64,000 bases of DNA from Elysia chlorotica. Taxonomy: Eukaryota > Mollusca > Gastropoda > Plakobranchidae. Of the stretch, positions 1-23,748 are shown piece after piece. Position 1 is the stretch's first letter. Each line of letters begins with the position of its first letter. The DNA is taken from NCBI GenBank assembly GCA_003991915.1, contig RQTK01000926.1, positions 123,045-187,044 of the forward strand, written 5' to 3'. Both the position numbers and the translations under genes were made by a program. The notes under the pieces are model-generated. The model was not told where the DNA came from. It was given only the letters and a program-made list of their open reading frames with translations, and did no database searches.

Positions 1-51
<51 letters not shown>

Positions 52-110
52 ATAGTAGTAGTCGTAGTAGTAGCAGCAGCAGTAGTAGTAGTAGTAGTTG
101 TTGTTGTTGC
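1..110. repeat. (GTA)n microsatellite
   Basis: GTA/TAG repeats from base 1 with interruptions (GTC, GCA), followed by GTT/GCT-rich sequence to about 175. The array probably continues beyond the window. Confidence 0.95.
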
Positions 111-3223
<3,113 letters not shown>

Positions 3224-3475
3224 GCGAATATAGAAAGAAAGAAGAAAGAGAAAAACATTCACGTGAACTCGAAAGAAACAAATTGGAAGCATGAGAGGGT
3301 GAAGATATTAAGAAATGGAGGGGTGATGGAGAGATAAACAGAATGACATAGTGATATAGAAATAAAGAGTGATACTCTCAGTTATAGAAGTTATGGAGTA
3401 GAGACACGGCAGTAAGGACACAGCAAAGGTATCCGAGCAGATCCAGATGGAATGAACAGACAGACAGAAAGGGAA

Positions 3476-3600
3476 GTAGACATACACACACAGGCAGAAA
3501 GACAAGCAGGCAGGCAGACATACAGTCAGACAGAAAGACAAGCAGGCAGGCAGGCAGACATACAGTCAGACAGAAAGACAAGCAAGCAGAGAGACAGACA
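3476..3600. repeat. CAGA/CAGG-rich region with a tandem duplication
   Basis: A block of CAGGCAGGCAGACATACAGT followed by CAGACAGAAAGACAAG occurs twice in tandem, starting about 3508 and 3550, within diffuse CAGA repeats. Confidence 0.8.
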
Positions 3601-3958
3601 AATAATTAGATTTGACATCTGAGATCTTGAGACACGGAACCGCTCGACAGAGCCCGGAAGCGCGCGATGTATTCTGTACAAACAACGGGAGGTAAGCACG
3701 TCTAGACAGCGGCAAATCTGTGACAGCCATGACGGACGGGAAGCCAACTAGACAGACACTAAGTACTGATGTATCCTGACTATCCTCACCAATACAACGT
3801 TTTAACATTCATTCTTTGAGTCTATAAATGTATCGTAATTATACCAAAGTGTACTAAGAGATCTTTCAAAAAGTATGAGGCGTTTTCAAAAATTTAACAA
3901 ATATAAAAAAAGAGGGGATGAGCAGGAGCAGGAGAAGGGTAGCAGAAGCAGCAGCGAT

Positions 3959-4088
<130 letters not shown>

Positions 4089-4167
4089 GGGAAACGATAT
4101 AAAGATAGAAAAAGAGACATAGATAGAATCATAGATGTAAAAAAAAGGATATTCGTAATGATGCTGA

Positions 4168-4257
4168 AAAGAAGAAGAAGAAGAAGAAGAAGAAGAAGAA
4201 GAAGAAGAAGAAGAAGAAGAAGAAGAAGAAGAAGAAGAAGAAGAAGAAGAAGAAGAA
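4168..4257. repeat. (GAA)n microsatellite
   Basis: About 30 GAA units, purine on the + strand. Long GAA tracts can form triplex structures (general knowledge). Confidence 0.97.
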
Positions 4258-4261
4258 AGAG

Positions 4262-8118
<3,857 letters not shown>

Positions 8119-8122
<4 letters not shown>

Positions 8123-8608
8123 GAAATATTAAAATATTGTTTAGCAACCTCAAGGTTAAAAGAAGAACAATTTTAGCATATAATGAAGGCACGGAGCCAT
8201 TGCCATAATTTATCCGAAAATCATGATACATTACACGTGCACATACACAGGCAAAGCAGTTCAACATTATTTAACTGTCGGTACTTGTGCCAAGAGTTTG
8301 ATATCAAGATTTGAATCAGGTCACAATGTCTTTGGAAAGAATTAAGTGCACAACATGCTCAGAGCATCTTGTTTGACTTTGCTGAACCCCCGACCATATG
8401 CACCTAAATAAATCCAACTGCCTCACACTTTGGCTTTCGCCCCACCCACTTGCCCCCTCTTTCTCTTTTTCTCTTTCATTTTCTAGTTTATCACGTTTTT
8501 AATATATACCCGTAACATCTTCCTCTATATCGAATATAGCATTAAATTTGGATGCTAAGCAACATCACATTACTTCGTAAAGCTCGACGTATTCATCGTT
8601 ATCAGCAA

Positions 8609-8609
<1 letters not shown>
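8119..8609. other. AT-rich spacer, nothing recognised
   Basis: Non-repetitive AT-rich DNA between two microsatellites. I see no exon or element. Confidence 0.5.
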
Positions 8610-8680
<71 letters not shown>

Positions 8681-8690
8681 CATTATCATT
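8610..8690. repeat. (CAT)n microsatellite
   Basis: CAT/ATC units with one CAC variant near 8661. Confidence 0.97.
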
Positions 8691-9338
8691 CCGAAAGCCT
8701 CTCAGTGTGATCTCCTTTTATGAGATAGCATTTCAAATAATTTTTTTTTCATTGACATTAAATTTAAATCGTAGGCGATGTAAATCTTTTTTCAAATGCT
8801 GCGATAATAGTGTACATCTTGTTTTCCCAAACACTGTTATGGTTACCGTCCTTAGATCTAAAAATAGAGGCCTTGTAATCACGGTACCTATATCGAGAAC
8901 GAAGACGATATGAAAGGAATCTGCGCGGGCATCCAGGCATAGCTCTACCTTAGACTTACGGAGCCAATGGGCGATCCAAATAACTTATACGAGTACTTAA
9001 AGGGCGTGATCATGGCATTCTCTATTGTTATGCAGATCGCAAAACTTGCAATGTGAGCATGCTTGCCTCCCCAATCCCGATCCCACAACGTAGGTCAACC
9101 GTTAGCATTTTGCTGATTTGAGAATAGCATAAAGAAGTCACAGAAAGGAAGATTTCAGATGGAATGCCCCTGGAAATAGTTTGGGAGTGTGACTGTGTGA
9201 GAGATAGCGGGAGAGAGATAGGAAGAGAGATAGAGAAAGAGAAAGTGTGTGTGAGAGAGAGTGAAAGTGAGAGTGTGAAAGAGAGTGAAATAAATACACT
9301 CAGAGGGAAGGGACAGAAAGAGAGATTTGAGTAGTTGC
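8691..9338. other. Spacer, nothing recognised
   Basis: AT-rich unique sequence, turning into degenerate GA/GT-rich sequence from about 9190. No coding signal. Confidence 0.45.

Positions 9339-12160
<2,822 letters not shown>

Positions 12161-12207
<47 letters not shown>
12161..12207. repeat. (ATT)n microsatellite at gap edge
   Basis: ATT units run directly into the N gap. ATC-rich degenerate sequence precedes them from about 12025. Confidence 0.95.
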
Positions 12208-12456
12208 NNNNNNNNNNNNNNNNNNNNNNNNNNNNNNNNNNNNNNNNNNNNNNNNNNNNNNNNNNNNNNNNNNNNNNNNNNNNNNNNNNNNNNNNNNNNN
12301 NNNNNNNNNNNNNNNNNNNNNNNNNNNNNNNNNNNNNNNNNNNNNNNNNNNNNNNNNNNNNNNNNNNNNNNNNNNNNNNNNNNNNNNNNNNNNNNNNNNN
12401 NNNNNNNNNNNNNNNNNNNNNNNNNNNNNNNNNNNNNNNNNNNNNNNNNNNNNNNN
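12208..12456. other. Assembly gap (249 N)
   Basis: A run of N between an ATT tract and a CT tract. Confidence 1.

Positions 12457-12514
<58 letters not shown>
12457..12514. repeat. (CT)n microsatellite
   Basis: 29 CT units beginning at the gap edge. Confidence 0.97.
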
Positions 12515-12520
<6 letters not shown>

Positions 12521-15492
12521 TTTAACATTGCCTTCGTTCCTCAATCACCATTTACGGACACTCATTTTTCGTGGTGATTTTTAAAGTCTATCAGCAATTA
12601 TCTTTTTGCTGGGACATTTTTATCGTTGTAAGTGCAGAAAGAGGAAAACCTTACTTTGAGCTTACTTTATTAAAAGTATAGAGTTTTACGCAAAGTTTTT
12701 CTGTTCCAAACCAAACCTTGTTTCTCCAATGTTGTTTTTTTCCCAAACAATTTTTTAAAATTGAAATATCAAGTAGCTACAGGTTTGATTGTACAGAAAA
12801 CAAAATACATAAATGATAAGGTTTTTTTGAGCAACGCAAAAAACTTCGCAACCCCCCCCCCTCTCCCCTCCCCTTCCCTCCAACCACACCGTTTCTTTAT
12901 AAAAGAACCCAACAAAACAAAACAAAATAAAACAGAAAACAAGTAAAAAATATAATCATCCAATCAACTTCCAATTTATAACAAAAGGGGCTTAAAGAGA
13001 GGATGAGAGAGTGGAGAAATGCTGTCCTAATGGCTTCGGTCATGCACAAAGAAAACAACAAAAATACACTAAGTAAACAATGAAAGGGAAGAAGAAACAT
13101 GCAATTAAATTTAAGTGGTCTCCAGAGAGCGGCTCTGGCTCCCAGTTTGTCTGATGTGGCGCTCACAGTAGACCATACCGGATATCCTAGCGGTGCTCAC
13201 CGCATAGCATGTGCACGGGCATAGCTCGCAACACTTAGCGCAAATACGCAGGATTAGACGCTCTGTTGGCCTTAGATTCAAAATAACTGCAGAAAATAAT
13301 TCACTGGGTTAGCGGGTTTAGCCTTAACTAACAGGTTTAGCCTTAGCTAACAGGTTTGAATTTTTTCTTACAATGAAAAAAATTTGCAACACTAATTCTG
13401 GCATTTATGAGCTGAAGAATAGAAGCCACAATAAGCTTTGTATTTAAAACAGACTTTATCGAACCTGCCACCGTTGTTCCAATTGTTCGCTCCGCAGTAA
13501 GCACTTGAGTGAGATTTTTTTGGAAAAAATGAAGATGTTAATATTTTAGCTGGAATTTAGCGTCGCAGGCTATTCGTTGTCAATTTTTCATTCTCTAAAT
13601 TCTGCAAGAGTTCATAGCTGTAATTTTTTTAACCTAATTGATAATAAACGTCAAAAAGGGTCTCTAAATACGCTAGGATTTTTTTTCCAAAATCACCCAA
13701 CTAAACTCATTCCCACAAGCACCATGTCAGAAGGAAAACAAACAAGTCAATTCTCATTGAAAGTGCGCCGTTCGCCTGGAAGCTAACCAGGTTCTCAAGA
13801 AATGGGGCATGCATACACGCCCACGCAAACTCTCTGACTATGTTTTCAATTTACCCACTTTGTTTATTTCCTTCGTAACTTCCACACGTTTCAACCTTGA
13901 ACTGTACCGAATATAATAAGGGGATACCAAAGAAAATTGTAGATTATCTTTGCGGGGAAACTGTTGTTATTCTACATCAAGTGAAACGGTCGTTAATTTA
14001 AGCCACGACAATACACCCTCACGCCCGAAATACTTTTCGTTTGTTACTCTCTGTACTTTAAGTCTTTAGCTTAGCTTTACCATCAGTCGAATTTCATAGC
14101 CTGCACATTGTGCAGTTAAAAGGAAAGCAGAAACGCCTTAGGTAAACTCATGAATGTACAGCTCTCATTCAGAAGTGCAGGAGGCGGGTTAAGCTCTGGG
14201 AGAGAGAAGTTCATCTTTACCCCCAAGTCATAACTAACTCCAATTAGGTCTTGCCTTTCTTTACGGCATTGAGTTAACCCTCCCTTCTCCAACTAAAAGT
14301 ATCTCTGTCAAGTTTTTAATGACTTTAAAAGGTCAATAGCCTTTGTCTAAAAACAGAGGAAATGGGAATTCTCAAGGGGTACACCTTTCCCTTTCCTCTT
14401 TCTTTGTGATATTATTTTTACCTTTGTTGTAAACTTGAACAAAGAAAGAGAAAGTTTGCTGTGTGAGTTGTTAATTACTGGGCGAACGCAAGACCAGTTT
14501 CATGTATTCATATTATACCGGAAGTTTTAAGATGTTCAAGGCTTTGATCGGCACACCCTTGCCTTGTTTCATAAAGGGGCGAAGATTTAATCATCTTGAG
14601 AAGATTGTGTCAGCTTCATGTCTGCAGTATGAATTTAAAATCTCTATGAAACATTTTAACTGTGAATACTAAAATGACATCAGCTCAGACCACTACCACT
14701 TGTCAGATATTTAGAACCGAAAATGATGATCTAAACGGTTGAACATACTTAGGAAACTTAGATACAGGTTTGCCGAAGATAATGTAATTTTTAGAGTAAA
14801 AATAATCTTGTTGACATTGATGCGAGGGAGTCAATGAAGATGGCTATTTTTGTATAAAAATCAATGTTTTACAAAACTAATGAGTTTAAGCGCTTTCGAA
14901 GTAATTCTTATCACTTTATAAAATCATAGTTGGGTTGAACTATACTATACACGATGAATTTGACACCACAGTGTTTTAATCTAAAGACGGGCGTTCTGAG
15001 ACATTGTATTTTTATTTGCAATAAAAATTCTGAGCTTTCTTTAAAAAAATATAACTGAGTATACTAGTAGTTGCCGTAGAAACACCGATCGCCTTTCAAG
15101 TCGGAAATGAAAGCATGTCTCAGTGCACTAGCATCTAAACAGAACACCAAAACAGGCGGAAGCGAGAATTACTCACGATAACAGCCTTTTTGTTCATTTG
15201 TTGTTGTATTGTGCAGCAAGAAGGACCCTCTGTATTCGCAGTTCATCGTGCCATTGCACTCGATGCCGCGGCTCTGGATCAAACAAGCTTCCTGTTCTTC
15301 TCAAACTTGCTTTGTCTAAACTGTCTCGTAAAAGGTTACATGGATCTAATGGATCCAGTTACATGTCTTAAAATTGTGGGCATTTTATCATCCCACACCA
15401 TACTTTAACTCTCTCTGTATCTCTGTCCGTCTGTTTCATCTTTCTATGTCTATCTGTCTCTTGTCTGTCTCTCTTTCTTCTTTCCCTCCCTT

Positions 15493-15499
<7 letters not shown>
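12515..15499. other. Spacer, no gene recognised
   Basis: It holds a C-rich stretch near 12850-12880 and a tandem pair of about 20 bp (GTTTAGCCTTAACTAACAG and a variant) at 13315-13354. No convincing exon. Confidence 0.45.

Positions 15500-15566
<67 letters not shown>
15500..15566. repeat. (CT)n microsatellite
   Basis: About 33 CT units in a wider pyrimidine-rich stretch (15410-15600). Confidence 0.97.
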
Positions 15567-15569
<3 letters not shown>

Positions 15570-16011
15570 CTCTCTCTTTCCCCCTACCTTTACTAGATTC
15601 CCGTATGTGTCTGTATTGTATGTGGTATGAACTCTCTCTCCTCATCATTTTTCTTTCTTTCTTCTGTTTTTCCATCTGCTTGAAGAACATGTTTGTCTGT
15701 CCTCTATCCCCACGCTTTAGCACCGCATCTTCTCCAGACTATTTTCAAATGTAAACTTTGCCTGGCCTACTCCCCCATTGAACAACTACATCTCCTTTAT
15801 TGTTTGGGTGTTCCTTTTATTGTGAGAATTTATTTCGATCGTAATGAAATGGTTCCATTTAATTTGCATTTTAGTGATTACCTCACTTTTTTTTTGCTTT
15901 TTACCACAGTTTATCCATCTCTGTGTTAACTTTTATCTTTGTACATTGTAGATAAAGGTTGCTTTTCGTACAAATCTTCATTCCATATATAGATAGACAG
16001 ATGGATGAATG

Positions 16012-16634
<623 letters not shown>

Positions 16635-16878
16635 GGGTGAGTTGGTTTAGCTGGTGGGCGGTGGTGTTTCCAGGATCGAGTAAATTTAGTTGTCGGATTT
16701 TGTTCCCTACTCGTTGAGTCAATGTCAGTTTAATGTTACCTGCTGAGACAGGAGTTGTGATATTTTCACGCTGTCTCTGTCTCGTGTGTGGCAGCACATA
16801 AAATGTCAGACGTAAGTCTTGGGGCTCGTCCACAATATAGTCTATATAGTGATGATGTTGGACGTTAAACAAGCTCAA
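16635..16878 (+). mobile_element. SINE copy 1
   Basis: It has the family body: CGGATTTTGTTCCCTACTCG, a TGAGACAGGAGTTGTGATAT stretch, GTCAGACGTAAGTCTTGGGG and CGTCCACAATATAGTCTATA, ending with GACGTTAAACAAG. It shares these blocks with copies at 21.6, 25.7, 33.6, 37.0 and 56.6 kb. Confidence 0.7.
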
Positions 16879-18523
16879 CCCAACTTTCTGGCATCACATA
16901 AAATTGATAGGCGTTAGTTGTGAGACCGTTTGCCGCAAATTTATGTGATCCTCCTCAAAGTCTCCCTCCTACAAAGAACTGAGAACAAATCTTGAACAAT
17001 GTTCGCCCCGCACCCTAAACTATTGATTCTATGGAATCCAACCAATGACACATTGTCTTCATCCCCATAGTTCTGTAGTGAGATGTTTATGAAGAATGTA
17101 AATAGTTATTTCGATCTAGAGTCATCTCATTAAGTAAATTCTGTCTTGTCGATATCCTACGTGATTTTCAATTGCTGTTGTTTACTTTACTGTTAAAGGT
17201 ATCATTTATAGAAATAGAACCCTTTTGGTTTTACATCCCTTAAATCTTCCCAAATATTGCAACTCTTCTACTTCATTTTGTGACCTTGATGTGTTAAAAT
17301 AGTCGCTGGAGATGATTTCGTTTTACAACGCTATTAATAAATCAATGCTCCATAATGTTCATAACTGACTAATTAGTGAAGCGCCAATTAACCAGTCGCT
17401 TCGTGCTTTGGTTGGGGTGGCAGAAGGTTAGAACTCGAGCCGGTGCCTCCCTCTCCTTATAATATTCTTCATGAAACATTGATGATCTGACAATACCTAG
17501 TTTTAAATTAATGGGTTAAAAAATAATTATATTCAAAACTCTGTTAGATGAAATCAACGCTGAGACACTGACATATGTAAATAAACCTGAGTGTTACTTC
17601 AAAAGCATTTAAAACTATTTTGGTTCAGATCTGTCTTATATTTTGAACGGTTACTTATTGAAGCTTCCGTTTGTGTTGAAAGATGGTGAGAAATTTGCTC
17701 TTCACATAACATCCAACCAGGCAGACTTAGTACGATGAATAAGTGGAAATAATTACCACTAGGATGGCAACGTATGTAGAAAAATCAAACCACAGACTCA
17801 AACGTCGGTTTTGCAGGATAATCTGTATCTCCCAAAGGTATAATTATTATTCCCACGAGCTGAAGTGTTTTTAAATCTTCTTTCACTTCATTAACGCTTT
17901 TTTAACAAGCACACGTCAGGATGCTGGTAAAGAAAGTTTTAATTGAAAAAAAACACTGTTTTTACCGGGGGGTATTTTATGGTTTCTACTTTCTAGATTT
18001 TAAATATGTATAAGGTCATAACTGTTCGTTCTATTTGTTTCAAAATCTTAGTGTTGTTGATTTTTTCACCACGGATTGTTATGGTTATCTGGGCTGGGAA
18101 ACGCTTTTACCCAATTTGTGAAAAACAAAGACAGTTGGAAAAACTGCTGCGGAATTCCCCACCTGCTAAACATTAATTGCCTGTTTGGCTTTTAAAATGT
18201 TTGAGTTAGGGGAATCATAAAACCGGTAAAATTGTTTTGAAGATTAGATCGTTCTCCTTTGATTTGATATTCAGTGTGTTTTCTAAATATCTTAACGGCT
18301 TTATTTTCACTTTCTATTAAACTCCGTATTTTATTTTTCACCCTGTAAAAAAAATAAAATTGCTGACGTTGATCAAAAGGTTGTTTGAAAAGTGAAATGT
18401 TCTTGCTCATCTTTAAAAAAGATTCAGCGCTTTCGTGACTGGGCCAGTGCTTTTTTATGTTGTTTTTTTTTCTGGGTATTTTTTTTTGTAACGTATAGAG
18501 AAGATACATTAATTTGTATAACG
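16879..18523. other. AT-rich spacer, nothing recognised
   Basis: A B-box-like GGTTAGAACTCGAGCC at about 17427 hints at a degenerate tRNA-derived repeat; borders are not visible. Confidence 0.35.

Positions 18524-18608
<85 letters not shown>
18524..18608. repeat. (GATA)n microsatellite
   Basis: About 21 GATA units. Confidence 0.98.
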
Positions 18609-19459
18609 CAAACAGGTATATCAAATAGTTAAAAATGAATCATTGCTATGATTTTTTTTAAACAAGGAACAGTGTTAAATCATAAAAACGGGATCAACTC
18701 AGACCTGAGAGGTCTATGTACGCTTAGACTCAGACCCATCCTTCCCTCAGCGTGCGGTAAGCGATACTCGTGCATGTATTATCTTTAACATTCCGAGGTC
18801 TCCGAAAGAATCTCGCCCTGGAACTAACCACACGACTGTGAAATGATATCGCTTGTTTTCTTCTTTTCCTTTCTGTTTCTTTCTTTGTGTTTAACTGAAT
18901 GACCTAGGTGTAAACAATTACCTCAATCGTCACCACGTGTGAGCGTGTGAGCTCCAGACCTACAGGTGCTTGGCTAGCGAAATGTCAGAACTAGCCGCTC
19001 TGTTCGCTCACACCTTCTTTACATTTCCATCTGATTGGTCGGGCCTAGATCTAGAAGTAAGGAATTCCAACGCAGTGAGCTGGGAAGCCTCAGTACTACA
19101 ATCTTTAACTCCCAATCAAAACAAATAAGGATGCTGTAAGAGAGGAATGTTTGTTAAATGCCAAAGTCATTTCAGTTATTTTGAGGAATTTTAACAAGTA
19201 ACGCGCAGGAAAGGTGCGTTGTTGACTGATAGGTAGAAACGAAATATTCGTTTGCAGACATGAAGATTTGTTTTCCATACCTTGTGCTATGCTAATTTTT
19301 GAAGATTCTTGTCTATATCTTGTTTTTTTAGACAGCATACACATACAAACACACACTATTTATTACATTATTTTTTTTTGTTTTAGCCACATAGATCTGA
19401 TAACTTTTTCTAATAGCAATGAAATTATTGATTGTTTCTGTTGAAAATTTTAACCTCTC

Positions 19460-19465
<6 letters not shown>
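18609..19465. other. Spacer, nothing recognised
   Basis: No coding or RNA feature seen. The signal-peptide exon of the ADAMTS-like gene may lie here or farther upstream; I could not identify it. Confidence 0.4.

Positions 19466-19501
<36 letters not shown>
19466..19501. repeat. (CT)n microsatellite
   Basis: About 18 CT units in the region upstream of the first ADAMTS-like exon. Confidence 0.95.
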
Positions 19502-19504
<3 letters not shown>

Positions 19505-20158
19505 TATATTGCTAGTCTTTTTTTTAAAAATCATTTTAGATATAGATCACTGAGCTTCTTTGACATAAAAAATAGAAAAAGAAACATTTTTCAAACTGTT
19601 TATATAATGCGTCTTATGGTATAGCGATATAAAAATGACAACAAAGTGCCTTAGGGTGGTTGCACAATAACTCACTCACATTCATTATTTTATGCACGCA
19701 TTCATCTGCATCCACGCTAAAAACGGGATAAGCAATAATTCAAATGAATCTCTCTAGAGCAGAGGAGATTTGAACAAAATTAAACGACATCCATATATTC
19801 GTTCTTATACGTGAAGTACTTTTAGAATGTTACAACTTGAAAGTAGAAGGTAATAAAGGTCAACAAAAGATTTGCTTAATATCAGAATTAAAAGATATTA
19901 ATTTTTTTATCAGGAGGTACTGCCCTGTTAGTAAACCAGATTCATGATTTATTATACTTTGACATTCTAATAAAAAAAAAGTATGCTGTTCAATTAAATA
20001 ACAATATGATGAGCACAAAATACATGCACTGGCAGAAAACAGTAAAGGCAAAGAGTTAGGGTAGAGTGTCTGGGGCAATCCGAGCATGCCAGTTTCTAAC
20101 AAATTCTTGTCGACAGCTGTGGTCAAACTTGAAACATTCTTTGTATTCCCTCGGTCAG

Positions 20159-20310
20159 CTGCTGGTTCCATCACAAGCCCAGGGCCCTGGCTCTAACCTT
20201 GACCGGTGGGGGGAGTGGTCAGTATGGTCACCTTGCTCCTCATCGTGCGGACCGGGCCTGCAGACCAGGAGCAGGCACTGTGGGACGGACCTGGCGGGCA
20301 GGAGCGCTGG
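20159..20310 (+). CDS. ADAMTS-like exon: first half of TSR1
   Basis: It codes WGEWSVW, then CSSSCGPG and an R-x-R-x-C strand: the tryptophan ladder (C-mannosylation WxxW) and O-fucosylation motif of a thrombospondin repeat. The acceptor is chosen at a pyrimidine-rich stretch ending in TCAG (20158), which gives phase 0; the frame stays open farther upstream, so this start is less certain than the donor GTAGGT at 20311. It ends in phase 2. Confidence 0.8.
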
Positions 20311-23300
20311 GTAGGTACACCATAATACTTCCCAGTCTTACACTGTCCACAGCCTGTTTCATGGTCTAATCTATAGTCTGTTCCACGCCTTATGCTCCGC
20401 CAATCATACGCTCACACGGCAAGGATGCATAAAAAATTATGTTTAAAAATAATACGATTGCACTGCGTCTTAAATGTTCTCGAGGCTCACCCAACAAGAA
20501 TGCACTAAGTATGTATCAACATAAATACGAATGCACTGTATCTACAAATGCATGTACAACGTTCTTGAGGCTCAATCGCCAAGAATGTAGTGTGTCTATA
20601 AATACATTGTACAATGTACCAGATAATCACAGTCATGTAACTTCCATCGCCTCAAAGAAACAAAGGAATGCCCACGTCATCTCATCCCACATTCCTTTTC
20701 GCTCTGATACTGATGAAGGGGATAGTCATTAGGAATTCTATTTCCTTCATTTACTCACGATTTCCGCCGTGCGAAGTTAATTGAGAAAAACACATCGGAG
20801 CGAAAGGTGAATGGATTTTTAGTTCTTACCGCATTTAGACCGTTGTAAAAACACCTCGTTGTGTGCACATTTGGAAAAAAAAAGCGCTTTCTCCAACATT
20901 ACCTCAGATTTCAAAAGTTTCACATCTAAAGAAATCAATGCCATTTTTATAGAATTTACTGTCCTAATTACTAGAACTAGTTGAGAACCCACGAAATTCG
21001 TGGGCATTGGCGGATGGGCAAAGCTGAAGGATTACAGATGAATTTGAAGTATGCTAAAACTAAAAATTATGTTTCTTCAGAATCCAACCTTTTAGAAATC
21101 AAAAATATTTTCTTTATCTTGTGCGGTTTTAGAGATTTTGGGATTCAAATATTTTAGTCATAGCTCCGTTATAATAAGATATAATCAGTTTAGTGCGGTA
21201 ACTATGATCATATTTTAATTGCTCATCAATTTCTGGTGCGAGGCTAATATTAATTCCATGTTTTTCCAAACACTTCTGTTTCCATTTAGCTAAAAATTTT
21301 TCAGTCTTAGTGCTGTGTTATAATATGCCAAACATGTAAATACATTAATTAACTTTTCTTTATTTAGCCCAGATCGAATCTAGAAGAGTATTTTACTGCC
21401 ATGCTTAACGCCTCTTAAATGACAAAAATAATCTCTCCTCAAAGAAAACACCTGATTCAGGCTATTTTGTATAACTAAAGAACTGAGGACAAGAAGGTCT
21501 AGCTACCAAGCCAATAAAGCACCAGTTGATGTGATTGCACATTTTGGGAATGGTACGGCCGAGAGTTCCACTATCGCGTTTTTCTAACGTACGCCGATAA
21601 CATAGACATTTTCTTTATTTTGCTGTAGTGGGCGAAATGGCGCATGGGTCTCCCAATCAGTAGGGCTCCGGTTTGAAACCCTCGATTGGTCAAAATTTAT
21701 TTGTCTTATTTTGTCCCAAATAAGTTTGTGGGAGCACGTAAAAATGTCAGACTTTAGTCTTGGAGCCCGTCCACAATATAGCCTATAGAGTACGACGCTG
21801 GACGCTGAACAACAAACAAACATTTTACTGTAAAGAAAAACGAATAATACTCTTAACTGTTGCAGAAATTTCCTTAGCTCATTTTCAATTGTAGTTTCTA
21901 CAGAATGAACATACAATATATCCCCAGAACCATTTTTATCAACATTTGGAATATGAAACTTTAGGCAAATAACTACACGACCGTTACCCTTAAACAAATG
22001 ATGGAAATAAGGTACCGGATCATCTAGCTATTGTAGCCGTGGCGAATGGCTGGGAATCACTGACGTGCACTGGAGCAAACAACAACAGGCCAGTACAGAG
22101 GGTACTCCACGCCTGGTGGCGATTGTTGCGGGTGGTCATCGCCTCCACCAGATCTGACCAACCATGAGAATCATCTTTGTTGCAGACCATCAACTCCACT
22201 TAAAAAGTCAGACCGTCGCCATTCTTCTCTGCAACACTTTGTGTGGTCAACGAGCAGCGGCAACTGTTGCTAATTCTTTGATCGGACAAGGGCAGTGTTT
22301 GTTTTGAGTTTGCCTTATGTGTGTAGGGGAGGAAAAGAGATAAATACAAATAACCCCAGCGTGTTGTTATCATAACATAGGACGATACCGCGGGAAATAT
22401 AAATCTGGAGCTGAAGACAGTGAGAGCAGCTAAAGGCATCGTTTCAAATAGCACGAAAGTTGGTTTTAAAAAGGCACAAATAAATTAAGAATGCCACCAT
22501 GAACTCTTGACAGAATGGTATGGTTACAGAAAAGAGGGCATAGTTTACGATTTACAATATCTCCATCCTATCAATGGATCGAAATGTCGGTAAAAGCGAG
22601 GGAAGAAAGTCAGTAGGTCGCATTAGAAGTTAGACTGGGGCAAGTGATGACAGATGTGTTTCCCCTCCCCCTCCCAACATCTTTCAATATCTTTATCGTA
22701 CTGCTGGCCCATAGAGAATTTAGTTTGTTTCTGTGCTCCTTTGGAATCAGATGTGAAGAAATATATTGTGACAGGTTTACAGTCAGGTCGTGAGCGGATG
22801 TTGTTTACGATCTGGGAGATAGATACTCACGCTGCCTTCGTAGACCTGTGCCATTTTGGCGGATTATTTCAAAGAGCTTATTGAAATCAACAAATAGTAA
22901 GCCTCGTTAAAAGAAAAGAAATGGAATACAGAACACGTTTGTCTGGTCCAAAAAATATGTCCATGAGAGTGAAGCAGATTGCCAGACTTCCAGATTTATA
23001 CATCATGGCTTTTAAGATGTAAAGCACTCTCTCAATTATGTCATGCATTTTATGGCATGACCGAACGGATTTAAATTAAAAGTTTCACACAATGTATTTA
23101 AGTAATTTCGGCTCCTGTCTTTTTATCAGATTGTCTGGACTGAGCCATCGCTGCAGTGGAGCCAGCACAGAGAGGAAAGCTTGCACAGTGACGGTGAGAG
23201 CTCGAATTCTGCTGTACTGTTAGACCCAATATCCCTTCACCCTTTATTGTATTATTTTCTAAAAACCAAGTAATCTGATTAAGGAGTCTTCTTCGCATTC

Positions 23301-23714
23301 CTTATTAACCTTTGTGTCATCAGTTGATTTTCAGTCACAGTTCTCGTTAGTCAGTACATTTTCTCTTTTTTTGTTTGTTCATTTCAAGCCCTTTTCTTGG
23401 AAGGGGGGAGGGGGTTGCTATGATTTTTAATCGTTTCTAAGTCTTTAAATGGCGCTTTTCGTTATGATTCTAACGAAAACCACCCCGAAACTAGCACACT
23501 TTCTTTTGTTCGATGTTGGATGATCATCAGCGGGATAAACTCAATCCAAACATCTTTCCATGGGTATCAAAGCAACACGCTCCTTTTTCGCAAACTAGAG
23601 TCAGCATTACTCTTTTCTCCTGCTCATATTCTATGTTTGTCCACCAATATGTTACTTTCTCTTTTTCTCTTTCTATCTCCCACTCCCACTCTCTCTCTCT
23701 CTCTTTCTCTCTCC

Positions 23715-23748
<34 letters not shown>

